A DNA stretch of 64,000 nt from Ketobacter sp. MCCC 1A13808. GTDB lineage: Bacteria; Pseudomonadota; Gammaproteobacteria; Pseudomonadales; Ketobacteraceae. The stretch lies in contig NZ_VRKW01000003.1 of assembly GCF_009746715.1 (NCBI RefSeq), positions 434,001 through 498,000 on the forward strand, given 5' to 3'. The notes beneath the pieces are model-generated. The model was not told the origin of the DNA and made no database searches. It worked only from the letters and a program-made list of their open reading frames with translations. The position numbers and the translations under genes were made by a program. Positions 32,885 through 41,334 of this stretch are shown piece after piece (position 1 is the stretch's first letter; each line of letters begins with the position of its first letter).

Positions 32885-33490
32885 ATTTCGCGGTTCCTGC
32901 ACTAAGTCGTAATGTAACGCCTGCGCACTGAGCCATGAATCTGGAAACTCTGCTTTGTGGTAAACAACTTCCTTGATCGCAAACTGCACCTGTTTGGCAC
33001 AAACCACGGGATGAACTTCTCCTACTCCAGTTCCCAAGCCAGGAACTGCTACAGTCTCGATCATCTCAGAAACGGGAACACCACCATACTCGCCGTGGGC
33101 AATAAGAATCAAAATGGCTCGCATTGCCAAGTATGGATTTGCGGAATTGTGCAGTGTTTGTGGTACTCGCATAGTCGGTGCTGAAATTAGATAGGGAATC
33201 AAATTGTTTTCAGTTTCCACTAATTGAGCTTGCCCCACCAAAAGCTGGCCTCGATGGTCCGTCTTAATGACAGTTTGTAGACGCTCCTGGACACCCCAAC
33301 CAAAATGTTTGCTGTAAACCATATCAATTCCGCCATCCATATAGCCGTAACTATTGGCCGGACTTACAACAGCGTCGCACGCAACATCCAGAATTGAGCC
33401 CCGATATACCTCGACACAATCCAGATTTCCACAAAATTTATTCCATGCATCTTCAAGAGCATCATCAAAAGCTGTAAGAATAATTTTCAA
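32879..33490 (-). CDS. Macro-domain protein (cassette gene)
   Basis: A 203-residue single macro domain. DAVVSPANSYGYMDGGID is the ADP-ribose-binding loop 1 and VAVPGLGTGVGEV the glycine-rich loop 2. Macro domains bind or remove ADP-ribose from proteins, nucleic acids or metabolites; several act in defence against or within NAD-consuming toxin systems. No ADP-ribosyltransferase partner is in the cassette. It is the first cassette of the array, next to the attI-like flank, the position that is transcribed most strongly in an integron. Confidence 0.88.
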   Translation of the reverse strand: MKIILTAFDDALEDAWNKFCGNLDCVEVYRGSILDVACDAVVSPANSYGYMDGGIDMVYSKHFGWGVQERLQTVIKTDHRGQLLVGQAQLVETENNLIPYLISAPTMRVPQTLHNSANPYLAMRAILILIAHGEYGGVPVSEMIETVAVPGLGTGVGEVHPVVCAKQVQFAIKEVVYHKAEFPDSWLSAQALHYDLVQEPRNA

Positions 33491-33506
33491 AGTGATCTCT
33501 CCAGAT

Positions 33507-33706
33507 GTTTAACATTATATTCAACCCCCAAAATCCCCATATCCACCCAATAACCCCAATACAAAACACCCAGACCACAATTAAACGCAGCATTAAACCA
33601 CATCAATTAGCGACCCGAATCGATCTATCCATTTTCAATGTAATAACTAAAGATTCAACAAACCACCGTGATCCCCTAGAAGTAGAAAACGGCTGGACAA
33701 CACTTA
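33507..33706 (-). repeat. attI-like flank A at the start of the first cassette array
   Basis: Starts with a perfect GTTTAAC core and runs about 200 bp away from the cassettes. It is clearly related to the flank of the second array (63132-63327). Anchors such as TTAAACGCAG/TTAAATGCAG and GAAAACGGCT sit at nearly identical offsets, and many of the differences are C/T or A/G changes. The similarity begins at the core site itself, as expected for an attI platform. This 285-bp gap contains nothing else that I recognise; no integrase gene is next to it. Confidence 0.6.
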
Positions 33707-33775
33707 CTCAGCGCATTAAATAATAGCCACAATGGCGCCAGTTGAAAACCATAAATGTTCGTTAAATCAGTCTGG

Positions 33776-34156
33776 TTAACTCGATGTCGGGTCGATGGCT
33801 CGAATCACCGCTGCCGCAACAAGCGCGATGGTTGCCACCATATCAGCGAAGATAACTTTTTGAATGAATTCATTATATCCGCCGACCGACCACGCGATGG
33901 CAATGAAGGACACCACGCTGATCAGACCGGCCACCATGGCCAGGGTTTGTAGTGATGGCTGGAATGCGGCGTAGAGCAGGAACAGGCCAAGAATGCCGAA
34001 CAAGATGGCGCGGTGGCGCATCAATATGTCGATATTGGGCTCTGCCAGGGAAATTCCATATAACGCAGACAGCCGTTCCGCACCCAGCACACCGGGAACG
34101 GGTAATAGGTGAATGATCCCTGCTAGCACCAGCAGGGCCGTGATTAGCTTTTCCAT
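33776..34156 (-). CDS. Four-helix inner-membrane protein of unknown function
   Basis: A 126-residue protein with four hydrophobic helices (about 3-20, 45-62, 68-90 and 98-118), including LMRHRAILFGILGLFLLYAAF and VGGYNEFIQKVIFADMVA. The pattern RHRA...GLFLLYAAF is conserved in a family of small membrane proteins of Proteobacteria without proven function. The ATG at 34156 follows a GAGGAG ribosome-binding site; the frame is open further upstream. The gene is outside the cassette array and GC-richer than it. Confidence 0.7.
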   Translation of the reverse strand: MEKLITALLVLAGIIHLLPVPGVLGAERLSALYGISLAEPNIDILMRHRAILFGILGLFLLYAAFQPSLQTLAMVAGLISVVSFIAIAWSVGGYNEFIQKVIFADMVATIALVAAAVIRAIDPTSS

Positions 34157-34351
34157 TGTGGATTCTCCTCTGTATTTCAACCGAATATAGCGAACGCCGG
34201 GCGCGCAGCCAATTACCTCTTACGCGTCCTATTCGGGGGAGGCGGACCAATAGGTAATTTTCACAGTTTGCGTTGCGCTTTCCGGTGCAACTTTTTCGGT
34301 GTGGGTTTCGTATATCTATTTGAAACCATTTAATTCGCCGAGGATGCCTTC

Positions 34352-34978
34352 ATGAAATCATTACTTGTTGTACTCGCTTTGCTGTGTGCCCAGTGGGCCA
34401 GCGCCGCCATTATTGAAATCGACAGTCTGGATTGGAAGCTGAAAAAGGAGAATGACGATATACGGGTGTTGACCGCCACGGTGCCGGAGTCGGAGCATCG
34501 GGCCTATCTGGCAGTTACCGTAGTCGATGCCCATGTTGATGATCTGGTGGCGATCATCAGAAACCCGCAAACCTGCGCCAAATGGGTTTATCGGTGCGGT
34601 CAGTCTTATCGCGTTTCCCGGGAAACCCCGAATGTGGATCTGGTTTATACCTCAAGTGATATGCCGTTCCCCGTGAAAGATCGGGACACCCTGGCGCGGA
34701 TAACCTGGAATCAGGACCCGGAAACCAAAGTGATTCACGCTGTGGGTGTCGCCACTCGCGACATTCTTGCGCCCAAGGATAAGCACATCCGTATTGAGGA
34801 GGCCACGGTGATTTGGGAGTTAACCCCGCTGGACGACGGTAAAACCCGAGTGCGTACGTTTGGCCACGCTGATCCCGGTGGCGAATTGCCAACCTGGCTA
34901 ACCAACCAGTTGTCCACAGAAGTGCCGGTGAAAACCTTGAACGGATTGAAAAAGCTGGTGGCGTCGAACCGGTTTTGA
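34352..34978 (+). CDS. START-domain (lipid-binding) periplasmic protein
   Basis: A signal peptide (MKSLLVVLALLCAQWASA) and about 185 residues of a START/SRPBCC domain: DIRVLTATVPESEHRAYLAVTVV, NPQTCAKWVYRCGQSYRV, DMPFPVKDRDTLARITW and a C-terminal helix with NQLSTEVPVKTLNGLKKL. START proteins hold a lipid or other hydrophobic ligand in a cavity. The two cysteines around WVYRC may form a disulfide in the periplasm. It stands alone, divergent from the four-helix membrane protein. Confidence 0.85.
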   Translation: MKSLLVVLALLCAQWASAAIIEIDSLDWKLKKENDDIRVLTATVPESEHRAYLAVTVVDAHVDDLVAIIRNPQTCAKWVYRCGQSYRVSRETPNVDLVYTSSDMPFPVKDRDTLARITWNQDPETKVIHAVGVATRDILAPKDKHIRIEEATVIWELTPLDDGKTRVRTFGHADPGGELPTWLTNQLSTEVPVKTLNGLKKLVASNRF

Positions 34979-35418
34979 GTTAGGGGGCTAATCGTGAACT
35001 TTCAGTTCCCGATTAGCCGGTATTAAATGGAAGTCAGACAAATATGAGATAAAAGCCACTCCAGCCACAGCAGCACCGTGAATTCGGAAAATGGTATTGC
35101 CGCACAAATTTGGACATTGCGCCCCACGCTGAACCCCATAATCCCGATTGATCCGGCCCTGAAAGTAGGCCGTATGGTCAACTGCTGGAAAGTGTCCTCT
35201 CCACCCCGGTTAATAATGAGCTGAACTCGCTAATATGACTGCCGGGAATTAGCTCGGTAACTTTACTGATAATCTGCAAAGTCTTTCATAGATTTGGCAT
35301 TCAAACGAGATTTCCTCACGTTGCTTTACACCCCAAAGCCACTTGCCGGCTGTAGTCACTATTTGATACGAGCGCGTCGCGCCTGGTGAGTACCCGGCCT
35401 ATAAAAAGGACCCTTATA
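34979..35418 (+). other. Intergenic region with a hairpin; no gene seen
   Basis: This 440-bp gap holds a perfect 9-bp inverted repeat, GGCTAATCG and CGATTAGCC (34986-35018), just after the START-domain gene; no T-run follows, so it is only a weak terminator candidate. The remainder has no convincing frame. The promoter of the hydrolase gene must lie in its last 100 bp, but I could not define it. Confidence 0.4.
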
Positions 35419-36381
35419 ATGAAACACCCCAAGGATACAAGAACGTTGTTCTCTTTAAGTGCTATCTCCGGTGCGTTGCTCGCCCTGAGTGTCGGCGCCG
35501 TTCAGGCCGATTCCGTAACGACACAAAACACAATTTCAGGAATCGATGTGAATAGTCTGGTCGCATTCAACAGCGGAGGCAACGATTGTCGGCCCTGGCA
35601 GGATTGTGATGACGATGACGGCGGTGTCATCGTTACCCCGCCCGAAGGCGATGATTCTGCCTTGCCGGCAGTGAGCAGTGTGGAAGCCGCCGGGCCTTAT
35701 ACGCCCACCATAGATAAAAACGTTGGTTCCAGCCGGGAAGGGTGGGTGGCCTACCCGCAAAACATCGGACAAGATGGCGTTAAGCATCCGGTTCTTATTT
35801 GGGGGCCGGGTGGCGGTACGGGGCCGGCGGAATACGATTGGTTTCTGAATAGATTGGCGTCTCACGGGTTTATTGTTTATTCAGAAGTGTCCACCGGCAA
35901 CGGTACAGAAATGAAATCCGCTATTACCTGGCTTCAGCAGCAGAACGACAATCCCTCAAGCCCGTTGTATCAAAATATCAACGTGAGCCGTATTGCTGCC
36001 GGGGGCCATTCGATGGGGTCGATTACCACCTTTGCGATGGCGGATGATCCGCGCCTGACTACCACCATTCATGTTGCAGGCGGCTCGTTCGATGGCAATG
36101 GGTCCGACAGTCTGCGCAATCCAACGTTGTATATCGGGGGCACGGAAGATTTCGCGACTTCAAACACCACCCGCGACTATCAGAATACAGACAGCGTGCC
36201 GGTGTTTTTTACCATTCTGGACGATACCGATCACATAGCCGCAACCCGCAATGGTATGCCGCTGATTACGGCGTGGCTGCGTTGGCACCTGGCCGGAGAA
36301 GTCGAGCGTAAAACGGACTTTATTGCGCCGGACTGCACCTATTGTTCAGGCATTTACGATTCCGAATATAAAAATTGGTAA
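35419..36381 (+). CDS. Secreted alpha/beta hydrolase, cutinase/PET-hydrolase-like, copy 1
   Basis: A 320-residue protein with a signal peptide (about 1-34, ending VQADS), an acidic linker CRPWQDCDDDDGG, then the hydrolase domain. GGHSMGS is the GxSxG nucleophile elbow, GGTEDF holds the likely acid and DDTDHIAAT the likely histidine. LASHGFIVYSEVS and the overall order match the dienelactone-hydrolase/cutinase-like polyester hydrolases. A C-terminal DCTYCSG may form a disulfide. The ATG at 35419 follows AAGGA. A second copy follows 42 bp after the stop, so both are probably co-transcribed. The natural substrate is unknown. Confidence 0.85.
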   Translation: MKHPKDTRTLFSLSAISGALLALSVGAVQADSVTTQNTISGIDVNSLVAFNSGGNDCRPWQDCDDDDGGVIVTPPEGDDSALPAVSSVEAAGPYTPTIDKNVGSSREGWVAYPQNIGQDGVKHPVLIWGPGGGTGPAEYDWFLNRLASHGFIVYSEVSTGNGTEMKSAITWLQQQNDNPSSPLYQNINVSRIAAGGHSMGSITTFAMADDPRLTTTIHVAGGSFDGNGSDSLRNPTLYIGGTEDFATSNTTRDYQNTDSVPVFFTILDDTDHIAATRNGMPLITAWLRWHLAGEVERKTDFIAPDCTYCSGIYDSEYKNW

Positions 36382-36423
36382 TTCATTTCAATCGGTGAAA
36401 GCCGGAGACTAAAGGACTTTAAA

Positions 36424-37383
36424 ATGAAACAGATCAATCTGAATATTGCAAAATTCTCGTTGAGTGCCGTTGCCGCAGCGCTGCTGGCGTTGAGTGTAGG
36501 TTCTGTGCAGGCGGGCTCGGCTGCATCACAACAAACAGTGGCCGGAGTAAATGTGAATGAATTGGTTGCGATCAACGTTGGTGGCGACAATTGTCGCCCT
36601 TGGCAGGATTGTGACGACGATGATGGCGGGGTGATCGTTACTCCTCCTGAAGGTGAAGATTCCGATCTTCCCGCTGTGAGCAGTGTGGAGCGCAACGGTC
36701 CCTATACGCCCACGATCGACAAAAATGCCGGTTCGGGTCGTCAGGGCTGGGTTGCCTATCCAAGAAACATTGGCCAGGACGGGGTGAAGCATCCGGTGTT
36801 GGTTTGGGGGCCAGGTGCCGGAACCGGCCCGGCAGAATACGAGTGGTTTCTTGAGCGCTTGGCGTCACACGGCTTCATTGTTTATTCTGAAGTGTCCACC
36901 AGTAGTGGATCAGAATTGAAATCCGCCATCACCTGGCTGCAGCAGCAAAATGAAAATGCGTCCAGCCCGCTTTACCAAAACATCAATGTGAGCCGCATCG
37001 CCGCAGGCGGTCATTCAAGAGGTTCCATCTCTACCTTTGCTATGGCAGATGACCCACGCTTAACCACCACAATCCATGTGGCCGGTGGATCCTTTGACGG
37101 CAACGGGTCAGACAACCTGCGTAATCCGGCGTTGTATGTAGGCGGTACTGAAGATTTCGCGACTTCCAATGCAACACGGGATTATCAAAACACCGACGTG
37201 CCGGTTTTCTTCACTATTCTGGACGACACCGACCACATAACGGCCACCCGCAACGGTATGCCGATTATCACGGCATGGTTGCGCTGGTATCTGGCGGGAG
37301 AAGACGAGCGGAAAGCCGACTTTATTGCTCCGAACTGTACTTACTGTTCCGGTATTTACGATTCGGAATATAAAAACTGGTAA
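36424..37383 (+). CDS. Secreted alpha/beta hydrolase, cutinase/PET-hydrolase-like, copy 2
   Basis: A 319-residue tandem paralogue of the preceding gene, alike along its whole length: signal peptide ending VQAGS, the CRPWQDCDDDDGG linker and the same catalytic layout. The nucleophile elbow reads GGHSRGS instead of GGHSMGS, placing an arginine directly after the catalytic serine; in polyester hydrolases this position helps line the active site and oxyanion hole. The change could alter substrate preference. A terminator hairpin follows the gene. Confidence 0.85.
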   Translation: MKQINLNIAKFSLSAVAAALLALSVGSVQAGSAASQQTVAGVNVNELVAINVGGDNCRPWQDCDDDDGGVIVTPPEGEDSDLPAVSSVERNGPYTPTIDKNAGSGRQGWVAYPRNIGQDGVKHPVLVWGPGAGTGPAEYEWFLERLASHGFIVYSEVSTSSGSELKSAITWLQQQNENASSPLYQNINVSRIAAGGHSRGSISTFAMADDPRLTTTIHVAGGSFDGNGSDNLRNPALYVGGTEDFATSNATRDYQNTDVPVFFTILDDTDHITATRNGMPIITAWLRWYLAGEDERKADFIAPNCTYCSGIYDSEYKNW

Positions 37384-37406
37384 TACGCAATAGTTTGTAA
37401 AAATAA

Positions 37407-37452
37407 GCAAACCGCAATCCTGCGTGCGTGAGGGTTGCGGTTTTGTTAAAAC
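37407..37452 (+). terminator. Terminator-like hairpin after the hydrolase pair
   Basis: CAAACCGCAA and TTGCGGTTTTG form a stem around CCTGCGTGCGTGAGGG, followed by TTTTGTT, starting 24 bases after the stop of the second hydrolase. Related palindromes lie at 40145-40183 and 63342-63386. Confidence 0.7.
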
Positions 37453-37555
37453 TAATTATGGTAGGGGCTGCCCTCTTGATGCTATCAAAATTGGGGCTTT
37501 TATTCTCACCGGTATTTCGTTGTAAAACTGAGCCGGGTAACCGGATTTAAAGCCG

Positions 37556-38026
37556 TCACTGTTCCTTTCGTTTTCCTTCCACATACTCGCAATCTACTGA
37601 GTTAATCCCTTTCAAACACTTTCCTTTTCCGTGCGGAATGCCGAGCTTGAATGGTCCTTCATATGCAATATCGTTAAACATAAGAACACCATTCCCTTCG
37701 GGACTGCCTAAATGCATTTTACCGGCAGTAACGGTTCTGGGATGTAATGAAATTATAGCGCCGCTTCCCTCCAGTGAAGCGTCCACCCAGCGTCCATAAG
37801 CTACTTCTTTGTCATCTGTGATCATCACGCCATTGCCGCTAGGTTTGCCATCGACCAAATCACCGACAAATATGGCATCATCATTTATTACTACGGCTTT
37901 ACCGGTATACCCATTTATTTGTTTGCCGTGGATCAATTTGAATGTTGATTCGGTTTCTGATGAAAAGACTAATGTCGAGCCAGTAGCAAAACAAAAAATA
38001 ATGAAACATCTGAATAAACCTATCAT
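37556..38026 (-). CDS. MORN-repeat periplasmic protein
   Basis: A 156-residue protein with a signal peptide (about 1-22, IIFCFATGSTLVFS) and about four MORN-like repeats: FVGDLVDGKPSGNGVMI, YGRWVDASLEGSGAII, GKMHLGSPEGNGVLMF and YEGPFKLGIPHGKGKC. MORN repeats form an extended beta-sheet used in protein or lipid contacts. Two C-terminal cysteines (GKCLKGINSVDC) may form a disulfide. Its ATG overlaps the stop of the upstream gene (ATGA), so the two are coupled. Confidence 0.75.
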   Translation of the reverse strand: MIGLFRCFIIFCFATGSTLVFSSETESTFKLIHGKQINGYTGKAVVINDDAIFVGDLVDGKPSGNGVMITDDKEVAYGRWVDASLEGSGAIISLHPRTVTAGKMHLGSPEGNGVLMFNDIAYEGPFKLGIPHGKGKCLKGINSVDCEYVEGKRKEQ

Positions 38027-38385
38027 CGAATACTCTTCCTCTTTGCTTTTTCTGCGGAGCTAACCACGCCTTCCCAAAACCCTTTTTGACCGTTGGAATC
38101 AGAAAATGTAAATCGCAATAACTGACTGGCTGCAACTCTTCTCACGGCCTCCAACTCAATTATCTCCATTCGACACAAGGTCCGGTAGAATCCGTCCCAA
38201 TCGTTGGTTGCGACAGTGGCCAACCCGACGTCTCGATCAAGCCAACCAAAAATATGTGCCACCGCAAGCAAAAAAGCCATTCCGCCTGACTGGTCGATCA
38301 AACGGTTAATCCGTTCGACCGCTTCTCGACTTCTCTGGTCGAGCTGTATTGTACTGTCGTACGTCATGTCGATATGTTGAGACAT
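38023..38385 (-). CDS. Hypothetical helical protein coupled to the MORN gene
   Basis: A 120-residue protein, mostly helical: RSREAVERINRLIDQSGGMAF, FGWLDRDVGLATVATNDWDG and LEAVRRVAASQLLRF. I do not recognise the family. The ATG at 38385 is preceded by GGAGG, which decides the start. It has no signal peptide while its coupled downstream gene encodes a secreted protein, so any shared function is unclear. Confidence 0.6.
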   Translation of the reverse strand: MSQHIDMTYDSTIQLDQRSREAVERINRLIDQSGGMAFLLAVAHIFGWLDRDVGLATVATNDWDGFYRTLCRMEIIELEAVRRVAASQLLRFTFSDSNGQKGFWEGVVSSAEKAKRKSIR

Positions 38386-38707
38386 CCATTTGCCCTCCAA
38401 GGCAGCCACAGTGATATATAGACATACTGCACGCAAAATACCGACCGGAAATTTAAAGTTGCTTATTTAAAGGAGAGGCTTTCCTGGATTTGGGTTAATG
38501 CTTGGTTGCGGGGGGAGGGCCGCATCGTCAGAGTAGGAATTAGAAAATAAAAATCAGCACTAACCCTGTGGGCAAATATTTTTATGTTATTTGCTTCGCA
38601 TGGGGCGCGAGGCGCCGGTAGGGTCACTACCCGGCACCTTATTCATATAGTCCCTTGCTGTGTGCGTTTAAATATTGAGAGGTAGGCTATTGAACTGCAC
38701 ATTAACT

Positions 38708-39886
38708 TCATAGGGGTTTGGGTGGTGCCATACAGTAAAATGTGTGTTCCATTATGTCACTACGATCAAGGTGGGTCGTTGTTACGTAGGTTTGAATTAA
38801 GTGGGGTGCATCTTCAAATTCAAACTCCATTCGAGCTTCAATTGACCCGTCACTATCATTGTCAATATCAAGATATAGCGGTCTTCCAGTAGCTTCATCA
38901 TAGATATAGCTGGCGGTGGTGAGGTACTCAGTGGCGAAACCTAAAAAAACCGACTTGGATACAAACCGCTCTTGCTTTATACAATTGCCTTCGTATTCAA
39001 AGTCAATGGTATCAGACGTAGCTAAATTTGGATCAACGTTCCCTGATTCGGTCTCAAACTTTGAAATTAAATCGCCATCCCACACTACTGTGTTACGGTC
39101 AATCACTTGCCCATCACTATTGGTCCGTTCAAAAAACTCGACGCGTCCCCAGCTGTCGCGATTCAAGCGGACCTCTGCAATCACGGCTGGGTTGGTAGTA
39201 ATTGCCGGTTCATATTCATTCGTGATTCGGTTAGGTAGTCCGTTCACAAAATCGAGATAAGACACTTTAGTAATAGCCTGAACAGCGCGGTTTTCATCGA
39301 GATGATTTGCGGTAATGCTGATAAGCCCTTCAGGCCCATACAGTAATTCGGAAGTTGTTTTTTGTATAACGGGCGGTTGTGTCAGGCTGTAAGAGTTATT
39401 AATAGTAGTAGGTTTTCCTTCGGTGTCATAAACAGTACTCTCGTGTACTTCTTTAAAGTTGAAAGCGAAATAGGGTGTGGCTTTCATTGTATGAATGAGC
39501 TGATTATCTTCAGCACTATCTCCGGAATATACAGAGTCCAGATTGGTTAGCTTGCCCGTTGCATCATAGGTGAAATTGACGACCTCGTCAGGCGTTCCAT
39601 TGAAGTCAAAGTCAATAGTGGCGGACTTAAGGCGGTAATTAAGTAAAGTTTGTTTAAAGCCAGGAATATCAGTTGGCGTTGGTGTTTCCACAGGAGGGAC
39701 ATTGTCGGTGGGTGCTTCAGGCTCGGGCTCAGGCTCGGGCTGATCGGTGTCGCGGGGTATTTCATTTGGTGCCGGTGGTGCGGGCTCATCGTTACCGCCC
39801 CCCCCTCCACAGGCAGAGATCATAATGGGAAGTAAAAAAAGTAATGAAATCTTTAATAAAGCACTCTTCGAACAAAAATTAACCAT
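38708..39886 (-). CDS. Outer-membrane lipoprotein with calcium-binding-like repeats
   Basis: The signal peptide ends in the lipobox ISAC (C26), followed by a glycine run and a proline/glutamate-rich linker (EPEPEPEPEAP). The rest (about residues 75-392) is beta-rich, with EF-hand-like acidic loops DFDFNGTPDEV and DIDNDSDGSIEAR and RHS-like phrases such as YDEATGRPLYLD and DATGKLTNLD. It probably decorates the outer membrane. The function is unknown. It is divergent from the CRISPR-Cas locus across 470 bp. Confidence 0.75.
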   Translation of the reverse strand: MVNFCSKSALLKISLLFLLPIMISACGGGGGNDEPAPPAPNEIPRDTDQPEPEPEPEAPTDNVPPVETPTPTDIPGFKQTLLNYRLKSATIDFDFNGTPDEVVNFTYDATGKLTNLDSVYSGDSAEDNQLIHTMKATPYFAFNFKEVHESTVYDTEGKPTTINNSYSLTQPPVIQKTTSELLYGPEGLISITANHLDENRAVQAITKVSYLDFVNGLPNRITNEYEPAITTNPAVIAEVRLNRDSWGRVEFFERTNSDGQVIDRNTVVWDGDLISKFETESGNVDPNLATSDTIDFEYEGNCIKQERFVSKSVFLGFATEYLTTASYIYDEATGRPLYLDIDNDSDGSIEARMEFEFEDAPHLIQTYVTTTHLDRSDIMEHTFYCMAPPKPL

Positions 39887-40356
39887 TGTACTACCCTTAG
39901 CTCGCGCGAATCAAAAATTGAAATGTGTAAAAGAAATAGACGGACATCACCTGTGAATCCCAAAACACCGGAGCTAAAAATTGAGCCGTTCTTGCACAAA
40001 GATCTTGGTCATTCATGAAAACCAGTTTTAAATCTGATCTTTCTCCGCTGCTTCACCAGTCTTCAAATGCGGGTGGACTTTGATACAACCACGCAGATAG
40101 TCTGAATGGCATTAGATAGGTGTTTTTTATAGATGTATAAAAAAGTAAGCCGCGATCTTGAGCTCGTGAGGTTTGCGGTTTGACATGTTTTTGTGAATTG
40201 ATAGGGCGCTATTACCGATGGTAAACCCTTGGGCATTTGAAATTGGCCTTTACATAAGCCCAGTGCAGTTAAATATGCTAAGGAAAATGTAGATCCCATA
40301 ATGTTAATGGCGGTACGATTGCAATTTTGTTTGTAAATTGTTGGGGCGCGATTTAA
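39887..40356 (+). other. 470-bp region between lipoprotein gene and cas1, with palindrome
   Basis: No convincing gene. It holds a palindrome at 40145-40183 (AAGCCGC ... GCGGTTT, one G-T pair) that resembles the terminator at 37407 base by base. It is followed by a T-rich stretch GACATGTTTTTG and should contain the cas1 promoter, which I could not define. Confidence 0.4.
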
Positions 40357-41334
40357 ATGGAAGACCTATCACCATCCGATCTGAAAACAATCCTGCATTC
40401 CAAACGTGCAAACATTTATTATCTACAATACTGCAGGGTGTTGGTGAATGGCGGGCGTGTTGAGTATGTCACTGATGAAGGTAAGAAGTCACTGTATTGG
40501 AATATTCCTATAGCCAACACCACAACTGTATTATTAGGGACTGGTACATCTGTAACACAGGCTGCTATGCGTGAATTAGCGAAAGCTGGTGTGCTTGTGG
40601 GATTTTGTGGTGGAGGTGGTACGCCGTTATTCAGTGCGAATGAAGTGGAGTGTGATGTCCTTTGGTTCTCACCACAAAGTGAGTATAGGCCAACGGAATA
40701 TCTTCAAAAGTGGGTAAGATTCTGGTTTCAGGATGAAAAGAGACTGCAAGCAGCAAAGGTGTTTCAACTGATCCGGCTTGATCAAATCGAACGACATTGG
40801 TTGAGTTCTAAAATGCAGCGAGAGGAGCAGTTCAACCCTAATGTGGATCAGCTTATGGGGTTGGTTTCTGATTGTCGGAGCAGAGTTGAGCATTGTCGGA
40901 ATGTCAATGAAATAATGGCGCTCGAGGCTAAAACCACGAAGGGGCTATATAAATTAGCCGTGAATGCGGTGAGCTATGGGGAGTTTACCAGGGCAAAGAA
41001 AGGCACCGGAACCGACATCGCTAATAGATTTCTAGACCACGGAAATTATCTCACTTATGGGTTGGCCGCCACGGCAGCTTGGGTTTTAGGTTTGCCTCAT
41101 GGGTTGGCTGTTCTGCATGGTAAAACGCGGCGGGGTGGTCTGGTCTTTGATATAGCTGATTTAGTAAAAGATTCATTGATTTTACCTCAGGCTTTTATTG
41201 CGGCCATGGCGGGCGACGAAGCTCAAGATTTCCGGCGAAGATGCATTGAAAATTTTAACCAGTCGGAGGCGCTGGATGTGATGATCGATAGCGTCAAAGC
41301 CGTAGCTGATGAGTTTGGTGGGCCCCATTCATGA
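40357..41334 (+). CDS. cas1: Cas1, type I-F
   Basis: A 325-residue type I-F Cas1. The beta-rich N-terminal domain has SKRANIYYLQYCRVLVNGG, and the alpha-helical integrase domain carries the conserved E in MALEAKTTKGLYK, the H in GLPHGLAVLHGKTRRGG and the D/E of DLVKDSLILPQAF. It inserts new spacers at the leader end of the array, together with Cas2-3. It is the first cas gene, its stop overlapping the cas3 start (ATGA). All catalytic positions look intact, so adaptation should be possible. Confidence 0.95.
   Translation: MEDLSPSDLKTILHSKRANIYYLQYCRVLVNGGRVEYVTDEGKKSLYWNIPIANTTTVLLGTGTSVTQAAMRELAKAGVLVGFCGGGGTPLFSANEVECDVLWFSPQSEYRPTEYLQKWVRFWFQDEKRLQAAKVFQLIRLDQIERHWLSSKMQREEQFNPNVDQLMGLVSDCRSRVEHCRNVNEIMALEAKTTKGLYKLAVNAVSYGEFTRAKKGTGTDIANRFLDHGNYLTYGLAATAAWVLGLPHGLAVLHGKTRRGGLVFDIADLVKDSLILPQAFIAAMAGDEAQDFRRRCIENFNQSEALDVMIDSVKAVADEFGGPHS

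Noticed and set aside
20069-33513. The cassette region as a prophage or genomic island with integrase
   Set aside because: No phage structural gene, integrase or tRNA border is present, while attC sites and stop-in-core genes explain the layout.
33507-33723. A plus-strand frame in attI-like flank A, and the similar one at 63116
   Set aside because: The ends share HxDPL..ENG, but the frames are compositionally odd, have no ribosome-binding site, and the DNA similarity reaches beyond them to the cassette core; kept as a possible decayed gene only.
34986-35018. The 9-bp hairpin after the START-domain gene as a true terminator
   Set aside because: The stem is good but no T-run follows.
40063-40299. 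A 78-codon minus-strand frame upstream of cas1
   Set aside because: It has no motif, crosses the palindrome at 40145 and looks like chance.
40320-40345. TGTAAATTG before cas1 as a second target of the mini-CRISPR guide
   Set aside because: Only five seed positions match and the flanking bases are not CC.
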